The notes: a model not told the origin generated them from the letters alone. A DNA stretch of 64,000 nt from Collinsella sp. An7 (GCF_002159335.1 NZ_NFHP01000004.1:62001-126000); one strand, 5' to 3'. Shown: positions 34,633 through 41,913, counted from the stretch's first letter. Program-made: numbers and translations.

Positions 34633-36786
34633 TTACCTCACTGCATCCTCGGCGGCGATCTTGAACGATCGCAGGTAGCTTTCGTACAGTCTCACGCACT
34701 CGAGGTCCCCGAGCTCAGCTTTTACGCTGGCGAAACGCCCGGCGTCATCTGTCACGATGAAGACGCATGAGAGCGCAGGCTTTGAGCGCACGGAGCCGAC
34801 AAACTCGCGCACGCAGCTGTAGTCGAAGAGGACGGCGTAGGTGTCTGCGACGGCGAAGCCTCTCTCTTCGTGTCCGATCATTCTCCCACGGGCGCCTGCC
34901 CTGAGCCAGAGCAGGGGCGCGACCTCCTCGAAAGCGGCTCCCAGCTCCACGGCGTCGGGATTCTGGTAGGTGAGGTCGAAGAAGACTGCGTTCTCCTCGA
35001 AACCGTCCGCCATGGGAAACTCGTCGGTAAACTTGTAGTCGCCCTTTATGGGATCTCCGTCCGGAGTGCGCCCAGTGATAGCGGCCCTGATGCGAGGCTT
35101 GGTTATATACTCGCAGATGCCGAAGTGCTCCCACTCGGGGTCACCATGGCGATAGCCCTGCTTCGTAAGCTCCTTTTCCTCCACCTCTGAGACCTCGTTG
35201 TTCGTCACGCAGATGCAGCGTCGATGGCCGCCGTCCTGGTGGTTGAGACGCATAACCGCGTGGGCAGTGGTACCGGAACCAGAAAAGAAGTCAAGCACGA
35301 GAGCATTAGGGTTGTTTCTGATCACGAAAGAGAGCGCATCTTCAACTGCATACAATGATTTTGGATAAGAGAATTTCCTCTCGGGCAGTAGCGCCCCGAT
35401 TAAGAGAGAGCCATGTGTCTCTGCATTATGGGATTTCTTGTTCCATACGCGTTTCGGAATAACCCCTTTTTCAACTCTATAGCTGCATATTACGGATCCG
35501 TCTTCATTTCGCCCAACAATGCGAATGGACCCTGATTCTATGGCGTTAACAGTACCCTCCGGTAAATATTTAATTGTGATGTTGCGCATTCCCTTCCGTT
35601 GGGTAACGCTGGATCGGATATACCCTTTCGATAAATCTCTTCTTGCAGTAGAAGGGGTTATTCCCCAAATCCCCTCTGTGCCGTTTTTCCTTAAAGGCCA
35701 AACGGCGTCGCATCCTTCAGGACACGGCACGGAATTTCTTTCCACATTGTCCGCAATTGAATCTCCGATTGATTTTATGAACCCTGTTTCAGAGTCAACA
35801 AAAACCGGATAGAACTGGTCTTTTCGCGCACCACGCACCGCACTTGGTTCACGCCGACGCATCCCCAGCCAATCAACATCTTTACCTAACTTCTCTTTAG
35901 AATTGCGGGTATTATCAAGCATGTTGTCTGCGCCTAAGCCAATTTCGGCTTCGCCAATTCGGACAAAAAAGAGATACTCTTCAACCCGAGAAAACTGTCC
36001 CGCACGCGCTACTCCCTTTGCGCTTATAACGGTGGTGATCATCTCGCTGCCGCAAGACGGGAACAATTGCTCCAACAGCAATCCAAGCCGCAGATATTCT
36101 TTTTCATCAATTGCCACAATTAGAACTGAGCTAGCTGGATTGAGCAACTTCTTCGCGAGCTTGAGGCGACGCTCCATCATGGCGAGCCATTTGGAGTGAC
36201 GGTACTCGTCGCTGCCATCAACGTAGTCGTTGTTGTATTTCCAATCCTTCGCGCCTGAGTTGTAGGGCGGATCAATATAGATGCAGTCAACCTTGCCTGC
36301 GTAGCAGAAGAGCAGGCTCTCGAGTGCGTGGTAGTTCTCACCGTTGATGACGACCTGATAGGGCTTGTCGCCGCCGCGCTCCACGCGCCCAGTTTCGCGG
36401 AGACCTGCATAGATAGGCTGGTCGTACTCCGCGACCGCCACGAGGTCGTCAACATTCGCCTGTCGCGGTTCTTCGTCGTTTTCGTTGTAGCTGTTGGTAC
36501 GATAAGCGGTGAGGCTGGCAGTGCTCCCGCAGATGGCGTCGACGAGCCAGAGCAGCTTGGAAGCGGCACCCTCTTTCTTTCCACGCTCAGGGAGCACTTG
36601 GACCACGTCGCCGGCAGACACGGCCTTTCCGTAGAGCCTCATACGCTCCGGGCGGTTGTGCTCGAAGACGAGACCGAATTGCCGCGAGGCGGCGAACGCC
36701 CTGATTTCCGAGGCGAGCACATCGTCTCCGAGGCGAGAGGCGCGCTCAATCATGTCCTGTATTTGAGCTTGCGCTGTCTGTGCCAT
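34633..36786 (-). CDS. Type III DNA methyltransferase Mod (N6-adenine, beta class)
   Basis: This 717-residue protein would methylate adenine in the recognition site and specify it for Res. Order of motifs is beta class: IV DPPYNSG (172-178) precedes I DFFSGSGTT (499-507). The variable target-recognition region lies between them, about residues 240-480 (DNA 35340-36060). It is clearly AT-richer than both flanks, pointing to exchange of the specificity domain. GGAGGG precedes the ATG, and the stop of the small upstream gene is 2 bp away, so the two are translationally coupled. The target sequence cannot be read. Confidence 0.93.
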   Translation of the reverse strand: MAQTAQAQIQDMIERASRLGDDVLASEIRAFAASRQFGLVFEHNRPERMRLYGKAVSAGDVVQVLPERGKKEGAASKLLWLVDAICGSTASLTAYRTNSYNENDEEPRQANVDDLVAVAEYDQPIYAGLRETGRVERGGDKPYQVVINGENYHALESLLFCYAGKVDCIYIDPPYNSGAKDWKYNNDYVDGSDEYRHSKWLAMMERRLKLAKKLLNPASSVLIVAIDEKEYLRLGLLLEQLFPSCGSEMITTVISAKGVARAGQFSRVEEYLFFVRIGEAEIGLGADNMLDNTRNSKEKLGKDVDWLGMRRREPSAVRGARKDQFYPVFVDSETGFIKSIGDSIADNVERNSVPCPEGCDAVWPLRKNGTEGIWGITPSTARRDLSKGYIRSSVTQRKGMRNITIKYLPEGTVNAIESGSIRIVGRNEDGSVICSYRVEKGVIPKRVWNKKSHNAETHGSLLIGALLPERKFSYPKSLYAVEDALSFVIRNNPNALVLDFFSGSGTTAHAVMRLNHQDGGHRRCICVTNNEVSEVEEKELTKQGYRHGDPEWEHFGICEYITKPRIRAAITGRTPDGDPIKGDYKFTDEFPMADGFEENAVFFDLTYQNPDAVELGAAFEEVAPLLWLRAGARGRMIGHEERGFAVADTYAVLFDYSCVREFVGSVRSKPALSCVFIVTDDAGRFASVKAELGDLECVRLYESYLRSFKIAAEDAVR

Positions 36787-36788
36787 GG

Positions 36789-36980
36789 CTAACCCTCCGC
36801 TGCGCTCTGGGCGCGGCGCCTGCGCTCTTCGCCCATCATCTGCCTGAACAAATCGATCTTTTTCATACCGGACCTCTGGGCCCAGCGCTCGAACTCCTCG
36901 TACTCCTTCGTCGTCGTGTTGAGGAGCAGGCAGGTGTGGTCCATCGGGGTGGGGCCCGGATTTTTTCTTTCCTGAGACAC
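36789..36980 (-). CDS. Small ribbon-helix-helix-like protein, putative regulator of the RM operon
   Basis: A 63-residue protein starts with GTG at 36980 behind GGGAGG. The pattern is a short strand (HTCLLLNTT), helix (TKEYEEFERWAQRSG) and helix (KKIDLFRQMMGEERRRR), as in Arc/CopG-type ribbon-helix-helix DNA-binding proteins. It is the first gene of the operon and is followed after 2 bp by mod. A 13-bp inverted repeat overlapping the operon -10 box lies 20-50 bp upstream of its start, the natural binding site for such a dimer. Role as autorepressor or timing protein is inferred. Confidence 0.6.
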   Translation of the reverse strand: MSQERKNPGPTPMDHTCLLLNTTTKEYEEFERWAQRSGMKKIDLFRQMMGEERRRRAQSAAEG

Positions 36981-37000
36981 GCTCTGACCTCCCGTTTATC

Positions 37001-37031
37001 TATATTCCATATATTTATTATATGGGATATA
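37001..37031 (-). promoter_or_regulatory. Operon promoter inside a 13-bp palindrome (putative operator)
   Basis: TATATTCCATATA (37001-37013) and TATATGGGATATA (37019-37031) are inverted copies with one mismatch, spaced by 5 bp. On the minus strand a perfect TATAAT -10 box (37022-37017) sits across the centre. A weak -35 (TTCCTC, 37045-37040) is 17 bp upstream. The site is very AT-rich in GC-rich surroundings and lies just upstream of the RHH-mod-res-SIMPL operon. Confidence 0.7.
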
Positions 37032-37073
37032 GGAAGACCGAGGAAGAGCGCCCTCGCCTTTTCGACGTGAGGA

Positions 37074-37694
37074 TTACTTTTCAGCTAGGGAACTGAGCTG
37101 GAGTTTGTTGCGATCTACGAGTAATGCGAAATCCGGACTGAGCCACATGCTCGACTCTCCCGGTCCGAGGACGAGAGGCATGCGGTCGTGGATGGGAGCA
37201 ACGCTCGCGTTGGGCGTGGTGGTCACGATAGAGAAGTGGCCCTCCTCCTGGATGGCGGCGAGCAGGAATGCCCGGGCGCTGGGGAGGCGGAAGCGGTACT
37301 GGCGGCGGACGGGCTTGCCTGTCTGCTCGCTTATGACCTTCTCTGTGGCGCTGGACTCGTAGAAGGCGCGCACCGGCACGAGGCAGCGGCCGTGCGCGAT
37401 GGCCTTAGCCCACATGCCGCGCCTCCCACGTCGGAACTGCTCGAGTGCGGACTCTATGCGGGTGTTGAAGACGGCGTGCGGCTTGCCGTCCAGCGGAAAG
37501 CCCCACTCGAGCTTTGCCACAGTGAGGGCGCCGTCCTCCTTGGGGACGTAGACGGCGACGGTGGAGCCGGGATGCGCGTCGTGCATGGCATCGAATTGCC
37601 AGTCGTCGTCAAGCGCGTGGCCGCGCCCGCTATCGCGGGCGTCGAGCACTGCCTGGGCCTCCTCCACTGTGAGCGGGCTGAACCGAACGCACAT
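37074..37694 (-). CDS. SOS response-associated peptidase (SRAP/YedK-HMCES family)
   Basis: This 206-residue protein is of the family that crosslinks to abasic sites in single-stranded DNA and protects replication forks. The required residues are present: Cys2 (MCVRFSP), Asn77 in VFNTRIE, Glu113 in RAFYES and His169 in APIHDRMPLVL. The active-site blocks differ from the commonest wording (FNTRIE rather than NARSE), so it is a diverged member. GGAGGAG precedes the ATG at 37694. It lies just upstream of the restriction-modification promoter, same strand. Mobile copies of this family are frequent in phage and plasmids. Confidence 0.88.
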   Translation of the reverse strand: MCVRFSPLTVEEAQAVLDARDSGRGHALDDDWQFDAMHDAHPGSTVAVYVPKEDGALTVAKLEWGFPLDGKPHAVFNTRIESALEQFRRGRRGMWAKAIAHGRCLVPVRAFYESSATEKVISEQTGKPVRRQYRFRLPSARAFLLAAIQEEGHFSIVTTTPNASVAPIHDRMPLVLGPGESSMWLSPDFALLVDRNKLQLSSLAEK

Positions 37695-37736
37695 CTCTCC
37701 TCCTTCCGTTGCGGACATTATCCCCCGGCAACACCC

Positions 37737-37750
37737 CTTTGTGACACGCC
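37737..37750 (+). repeat. CTTTGTGACRCGCC motif, copy 3 (before the scaffold gene)
   Basis: CTTTGTGACACGCC overlaps the first bases of the hairpin at 37749-37790. It matches the strings before terS and portal. Confidence 0.5.
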
Positions 37751-37790
37751 CGTACCCTGACCGAGACGTTAGGGTGCGGGCTTTCTCTTT
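37749..37790 (+). terminator. Phage hairpin terminator upstream of the scaffold gene
   Basis: The stem CCCGTACCCT/AGGGTGCGGG (one wobble pair) is followed by CTTTCTCTTT. It sits at the junction of the minus-strand cargo and the returning plus-strand phage genes, 26 bp before the scaffold start. Confidence 0.6.
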
Positions 37791-37815
37791 GCCCGCCTTA
37801 CGGAAAGGACGGGAC

Positions 37816-38331
37816 ATGGATGGCTTGCAGGACGGGACGCAGCAGGTCGACGAGGGCGCGGCGCAGCAGCCGGAGCCGCAGGGCGACCAGGCGCAGCAGG
37901 CGCCGGCGCAGGTAGGGTCGGGCGACGCCGCGAGGGCGCGCGCGGACTACGAGGCGGCGCTCAAGGAACGCGACGCGAGAATCGCGGAGCTCGAGGGCGA
38001 GATCGCCGAGGCCGCGAAGACGGCCGAGAGCGCGGAGAAGCTGCGCGCCGAGATGGACGAGCTGCGGCGCCAGGGCGACGAGCAGCGAATCGGCTTCGAG
38101 CTGCAGCTCGCCGGCGTGCGCAACGTCAAGGCCGCCCGCGCCCTTCTCGCCGACTACGACAACGACGTGGAGAAGCTCAAGGCCGCCGAGCCGTGGCTGT
38201 TCGGTGCGGGTGCGGCCTCTCCGGCGCCTGCGGGCGCCACCGGGCTCCCCAACGCGGGAGCCGCGGCCGACGAGGGTTCGCAGATGAGGCGCTGGCGCAG
38301 GATCGCCGGCATCGAGGACGACAGGGAGTAG
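37816..38331 (+). CDS. Phage capsid scaffolding protein
   Basis: This 171-residue protein is acidic and Gln/Ala-rich at the N-terminus. A long coiled coil follows (about residues 45-110: YEAALKERDARIAELEGEIA, EKLRAEMDELRRQGDEQ) and then VRNVKAARALLADYDNDVEKLK, the usual shape of head scaffold proteins of SPP1/A118-like phages (DUF4355/GP20 type). It lies 3 bp before the capsid gene, as expected. AAAGGAC precedes the ATG at 37816. It appears intact. Confidence 0.75.
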   Translation: MDGLQDGTQQVDEGAAQQPEPQGDQAQQAPAQVGSGDAARARADYEAALKERDARIAELEGEIAEAAKTAESAEKLRAEMDELRRQGDEQRIGFELQLAGVRNVKAARALLADYDNDVEKLKAAEPWLFGAGAASPAPAGATGLPNAGAAADEGSQMRRWRRIAGIEDDRE

Positions 38332-38334
38332 AGC

Positions 38335-38697
38335 ATGCCGAGCTCAATCGCATACACGAGGAACTACACGAGCATCCTGGACGAGGTCTACAAGCGCGCG
38401 GCGTGCTCGACGTGCGTGAACAGCCCGCGCCGCATGGCGCGCGCGGGGCGCAACGCCAAGGAGATCATGGTCCCGAAGATCGAGGTGTCGGGCCTCGGCG
38501 ACTACACGCGCAACATGGGCTACAAGACGGGATCCATCACCTACGGGTTCGAGACCAAGACGTTCAACTACGACCGCGGCATCAAGCTCGTGGCCGACGT
38601 GGTGGACGCGGGGGAGGCCGACGCCCTCGGCCGTTTCGTCGCCGCCGGCCCCGAGCTGCAGCGCACGCCGCCATCTTTTTACTGCCAGTGGCGGTAA
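38335..38697 (+). pseudogene. Phage major capsid protein, N-terminal part only
   Basis: The first about 110 codons match a phage major capsid protein (YTRNYTSILDEVYKRAA, then KIEVSGLGDYTRNMGYK, FETKTFNYDRGIKLVADVVD, FVAAGPELQRT). The homology ends at about 38667, where a near-perfect hairpin (38671-38705) begins. The frame stops at 38697 after a few unrelated residues, so roughly two thirds of the protein are missing. I could not find the rest downstream. No functional capsid can be made from this locus. Confidence 0.75.
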
Positions 38698-38705
38698 AAA
38701 GATGG
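38671..38705. repeat. Inverted repeat at the capsid gene break point
   Basis: CCATCTTTTTACTGCC (38671-38686) and GGCGGTAAAAAGATGG (38690-38705) pair with one mismatch around AGT. It begins exactly where capsid homology ends, so it may be the end of an inserted element or a terminator brought with the Abi gene. Confidence 0.7.
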
Positions 38706-38851
38706 AGGTAAAAGCAGGCACCACTGGCCCACGAGGAGTTCCACCCTAACTTGTCAGTTCGCAAGACGAGTTCATTAAGATGACCGTGCTGCCATCTGAC
38801 TTCATGACGGCGCTCATCGCTCGATCCCGTTGCCGAGAACCGCGAGGACTC

Positions 38852-38885
38852 GCCTTGCTTGAAATTGGCCGATGGTGGTATAAAC
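38852..38885 (+). promoter_or_regulatory. Possible promoter near the Abi gene start
   Basis: TTGCTT with an 18-bp gap to TATAAA lies around 38854-38883. It overlaps the TTG start chosen for the Abi protein; if real, it argues for a leader or small RNA between here and the first ATG at 38991. Confidence 0.3.
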
Positions 38886-39872
38886 CATATCGACAGTACC
38901 CCACACGCGAGCGGCAACGCAGCGAACCAGGCGGGGTCATCTTTTTCTCCGCTTCCAGAAGCAACGACCTACGTCGAGCAGCTCTCCAAAATGAAGGGGC
39001 GAGGCCTCGCCGTTGCCGACGAGGGGCTTGCCATCGCCCGGCTGCGCGACCTGAACTACTATCGGCTCCGCGGCTACTGGCTCACGCTCGAGCGGGACGG
39101 TTCCTTCATCGAGGGCGCGAGTTTCGATGACATTTGGGAGATCTACCAGCTCGATCGTGGACTTCGCACGTGGCTCTGGCGCGCGATAGCACCCGTCGAG
39201 ATTAAGCTGAGGACCCAGTTCGCCTACTACTTCGCCCATCTGTGCGGCGCCGACGCTTATCTCAATGTCGAAAACTACAGGAGTGCCTCCGGGTTCCAGA
39301 AGGCCGTCTCGAACTTCGAGCGAGAGAGGGACAGGGCCTACAGCCAAGGCGTGCCCTGCGTGGTTCATAACATGGATAAGTACGGAAAGCTGTCGGTTTG
39401 GGCAGCGGTGGAGTGCATGTCGCTTGGCACGCTCTCGATGCTCTATGGGAACCTCGACCCCGACACGGGCACCAGCGACAGCTCGAGAGGGGTTCAGGCG
39501 GAGGTCGCGGAAGCCTTTGGCACAAAGCCGTACTACCTGAGAAGCTGGATGCACCATCTGACCACGGTCCGCAATATTGCCGCCCACCACGACCGCTTCT
39601 ACAACCGCGTGATGACCATCCGTCCCGCTCTCCTGAAGAGGGACGAGAAGTGCGTCAGACGACGCGACATGAGCAAGCAGTTCCCGACCTTCCTCGTGAT
39701 TCGCAGAATATACGAGAAGTCTTGGCCTGAGGAATGGGAGTCGCTCCTGGATGAGCTTGCCTCCTGCATCGAACAACATCCTTCCGTCAGCCTTATCCCC
39801 ATGGGTTTCCCGAAGGACTGGATGAGCAGGATGGGCGCGGCTACGTCCAGGGCGATCATCCCGAGGACGTAG
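38859..39872 (+). CDS. Abi family protein (Abi_2, AbiD/AbiF-like HEPN)
   Basis: This is an abortive-infection family protein, 337 residues if the TTG at 38859 is used. Family blocks are ATTYVEQLSKMKGRGLAV, LRDLNYYRLRGYWLTLER, RAIAPVEIKLRTQFAYYFAH and LRSWMHHLTTVRNIAAHHDR. The last holds the HEPN R-x4-H motif (R238, H243), expected to be the RNase or toxin active site. Start choice is uncertain: TTG 38859 keeps the conserved ATTYVEQL segment, while ATG 38991 would lose it. Neither has a good ribosome-binding site. Related genes protect against phage by halting growth. It occupies the place of the missing capsid half. Confidence 0.85.
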   Translation: MKLADGGINHIDSTPHASGNAANQAGSSFSPLPEATTYVEQLSKMKGRGLAVADEGLAIARLRDLNYYRLRGYWLTLERDGSFIEGASFDDIWEIYQLDRGLRTWLWRAIAPVEIKLRTQFAYYFAHLCGADAYLNVENYRSASGFQKAVSNFERERDRAYSQGVPCVVHNMDKYGKLSVWAAVECMSLGTLSMLYGNLDPDTGTSDSSRGVQAEVAEAFGTKPYYLRSWMHHLTTVRNIAAHHDRFYNRVMTIRPALLKRDEKCVRRRDMSKQFPTFLVIRRIYEKSWPEEWESLLDELASCIEQHPSVSLIPMGFPKDWMSRMGAATSRAIIPRT

Positions 39873-40186
39873 GGGCAGTTCCAGCGCGAGAGCGGAGCCT
39901 CGTCGCCGCGGATTCCCGTTGCGCGCGAGGGCTATGCGGACGACCCCCGACGGCTCGCGGAGAGCTACGTCCTGCTCATCGGCGGACTGTTCGCATGAGG
40001 GCGCGCCGACCGCGCCTCTCGACACTTCGCAAAGGGGCGCACGAGGACGACCTCGCACCCCGTTGCCTGAATGCGGGCCGCCCGTACCGAGCCGGTCCGT
40101 ACTGCCTAAATTAGCTCGGAGCTAATGAAACCATCCCCTCGAATCCCTATGCTGGGGCCTACGTTGCGTTCCCTCGAGAGAAATGG
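39873..40186. other. Non-coding right edge of the phage-derived region
   Basis: I see no intact gene. A short in-frame run ending LAESYVLLIGGLFA-stop (to about 39998) could be a phage gene remnant, but it is too short to name. A 17-bp palindrome, ATTAGCTCGGAGCTAAT, is at 40111-40127. Confidence 0.4.
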
Positions 40187-40723
40187 GTGATAGGGATGGG
40201 CAAGAGCGTTTGGGTTGGAAAGAGCTTTGGGCGTCGTGCGGTTGTTGCGGGTCTTGCGGCGGCGCCTTGCATCGCGCCAGTGGCCCTCACGGGCTGCGGC
40301 GACGATGCGTCGAGCGGCGGGGACGCACCCGCGCAGGAGCAGGAGGCGCCGAGCACGCTCGACCTTGCCGTGGGCACCTCTGCCGAGCTCGATAACGGCC
40401 TCACCATCACGGTCGACTCGGTGGACACGAGCCTCGTCGACTACGACGGGTCGGCCATCGTCGGCGTGCACGTCACCTACGTCAACGGCAGCGAGGACAC
40501 TGCCAACTATAACCCCTACGACTGGAAGGGCGAGGACGCCAACGGTGCCCAGGAATCCACGGTTATTTACGTAGATGCCGTCGACCAGCTGAACTCGGGG
40601 TCGCTCGCCGCGGGCGGTACGGTCTCGGGCAACATGTACTTCAAGGGCGGTACGCAGAAGCTTCTCTACTTTGCCAACACCCTGCTTGACGACGAGCCCA
40701 CGGCGAGCTGGAACCTCGCCTAG
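40187..40723 (+). CDS. Secreted lipoprotein (DUF4352-like)
   Basis: This 178-residue lipoprotein has a signal peptide with a positively charged start and a lipobox ending VALTGC, followed by an acidic Ser/Gly/Glu linker. The mature domain reads LDNGLTITVDSVDTS, IVGVHVTYVNGSEDTANYNP and VSGNMYFKGG, the immunoglobulin-like pattern of DUF4352/telomeric-repeat-like lipoproteins, which commonly sit on the outside of Gram-positive membranes. The GTG at 40187 is used; the ATG at 40196 is an equally plausible start. Function is unknown. A small membrane protein gene follows in the same direction. Confidence 0.75.
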   Translation: MIGMGKSVWVGKSFGRRAVVAGLAAAPCIAPVALTGCGDDASSGGDAPAQEQEAPSTLDLAVGTSAELDNGLTITVDSVDTSLVDYDGSAIVGVHVTYVNGSEDTANYNPYDWKGEDANGAQESTVIYVDAVDQLNSGSLAAGGTVSGNMYFKGGTQKLLYFANTLLDDEPTASWNLA

Positions 40724-40783
40724 CCGTCGAGCGCGATCCGGTCTGCCCGATGGGCCTGCCCAGTGTGGAACAAGGGGGATTTC

Positions 40784-41158
40784 ATGAAAGAGAAGAAGAA
40801 CATTCCGCTCATCATCGCCATGGTGATCGGCGTTGCCTACGCGCTCTACTCGCTCTGGTATTGGATGGCCGGCGGTGCCGCGGCGCAGGCGGGCACAGAT
40901 TCCGCTGCGCAGCTTGGTGGGGCGATGGCCGCGGCGATCGTGATGCCGCACGTGATGGTCGAGCTCATCGCCGCCGTCTTTAACGTGCTGGGCGTCGTCT
41001 TTGGCAAACCGGCTTTTGCGCTCACCGCGGGCATTCTCTATGCGGTCGCGATGGTGCTCTTTCCGATGTACTTTATGTTCGTCATCGTCGAGATGGTGCT
41101 CTGCTTTGTTGCCTTTGCCCAGATGCGCAAGGCACGGCGCGCATCGTCCGGGCAGTAG
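40784..41158 (+). CDS. Small integral membrane protein
   Basis: This 124-residue protein has three or four hydrophobic segments (about residues 8-28, 42-62, 65-85 and 88-112: IPLIIAMVIGVAYALYSLWY, then MVELIAAVFNVLGVVF, FALTAGILYAVAMVLFPMYF) and a basic C-terminus (RKARRASSGQ). AGGGGGA precedes the ATG at 40784. No family is recognised. It is 60 bp downstream of the lipoprotein gene and followed by a terminator. Confidence 0.7.
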   Translation: MKEKKNIPLIIAMVIGVAYALYSLWYWMAGGAAAQAGTDSAAQLGGAMAAAIVMPHVMVELIAAVFNVLGVVFGKPAFALTAGILYAVAMVLFPMYFMFVIVEMVLCFVAFAQMRKARRASSGQ

Positions 41159-41241
41159 CCGCTCGCACGACGCCAAGGCAAACGCAACCGATGGCAGGGA
41201 GCGGGCACAAGCCGCTGCACCCTCGCAATGAGGACCGGGGA

Positions 41242-41276
41242 CGCGACCGGGCCCGTGAGACGCGGGCCCGGTCGCG
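41242..41276 (+). terminator. Hairpin after the membrane protein gene
   Basis: CGCGACCGGGCCCG and CGGGCCCGGTCGCG form a perfect 14-bp stem with a TGAGACG loop. The T-tract is short (CGTTCG). Confidence 0.7.
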
Positions 41277-41346
41277 CGTTCGGCGGCGGGCGCAGCATGG
41301 TATGGTGCAGAGGGAGGCGACAACGGGCTCGGAGGGGTGCTGGAAG

Positions 41347-41913
41347 ATGTTTGCGAGTGGTGCGGATCGTGGCGGGCGGCGCGCTGTGGCGGCCGAGGGC
41401 ACGCGCGGCGGGGAGCCGACCTGCGCTGCGGCGTCGGCGGCTACTCAGGCGGACGCCGAGCCGGGCACTCCCGGTGCCGTGAACCCGCTGGTAGAGGAGC
41501 CCCTTACCGAGGAGCTCCTCGACGAGCTCCTTGCCGCGCCGAGCCCCGTGGCCTTTACCGAGGCGCACGGCATCGCTCACCGGACCCTCGCCGAGTACCT
41601 CAACCAGCTTCTTGCCGAGAAGGGCCTCAAGCGCGCACAGGTGGTGCGCGAGGCGGGCCTCAACGAGACCTTTGGCTACCAGATCTTCAAGGGGCAGCGC
41701 GGCGCCGGGCGCGACAAGGTACTGTGCCTTGCGCTCGCCATGGGCTGCGACCTTGTGGAGACGCGGCGCCTGCTCAAGACGGCCGGCGTAAACGAGCTCT
41801 ACTGCAAAGATCGGCGCGACGCCATCATCATCTTCTGCATCGACCGCGGCTTTACCCTGCAGCAGGTGGACGACGAACTCTACCGGTTTGGCGAGAAGAC
41901 GCTAGGGGAGTGA
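41347..41913 (+). CDS. Helix-turn-helix protein next to a membrane kinase
   Basis: This 188-residue protein has an Ala-rich variable N-terminus of about 70 residues, then LAEYLNQLLAEKGLKRAQVV, REAGLNETFGYQIFKGQRGA and KVLCLALAMGCDLVETRRLL, an XRE/Cro-like helix-turn-helix with an extended C-terminal helical part. The latter (RRDAIIIFCIDRGFTLQQVD) looks like a conserved ligand or partner domain. No enzymatic motif is seen. It lies 144 bp before a Ser/Thr kinase gene in the same direction; a functional link is likely but inferred. Confidence 0.75.
   Translation: MFASGADRGGRRAVAAEGTRGGEPTCAAASAATQADAEPGTPGAVNPLVEEPLTEELLDELLAAPSPVAFTEAHGIAHRTLAEYLNQLLAEKGLKRAQVVREAGLNETFGYQIFKGQRGAGRDKVLCLALAMGCDLVETRRLLKTAGVNELYCKDRRDAIIIFCIDRGFTLQQVDDELYRFGEKTLGE

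Larger units (their letters stand above)
24872..40130. mobile_element. Decayed prophage head module with defence and accessory cargo
   Basis: Plus-strand phage genes in canonical order are terS (frameshifted), terL (internal stop), portal, scaffold and a capsid N-terminus. They are separated by minus-strand cargo at 26.7-27.4 kb and 29.5-37.7 kb and followed by a plus-strand Abi gene. No integrase, tail, lysis or replication gene is present, and I could not identify att repeats. Both boundaries are approximate: the left is the flavin reductase terminator, the right is a small palindrome (ATTAGCTCGGAGCTAAT) at 40111-40127 before a lipoprotein gene. Confidence 0.75.

Noticed and set aside
38780-39130. 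A plus-strand frame upstream of and overlapping the Abi gene that might be a separate gene
   Set aside because: No recognisable domain, an Arg-rich composition after it enters the Abi gene, and no ribosome-binding site.
24872-40130. CRISPR array or cas genes in the defence-rich region
   Set aside because: No regularly spaced repeats and no Cas protein motifs were seen anywhere in the window.
24872-40130. A complete inducible prophage
   Set aside because: No integrase, repressor, replication, tail or lysis gene; terS, terL and capsid are damaged.
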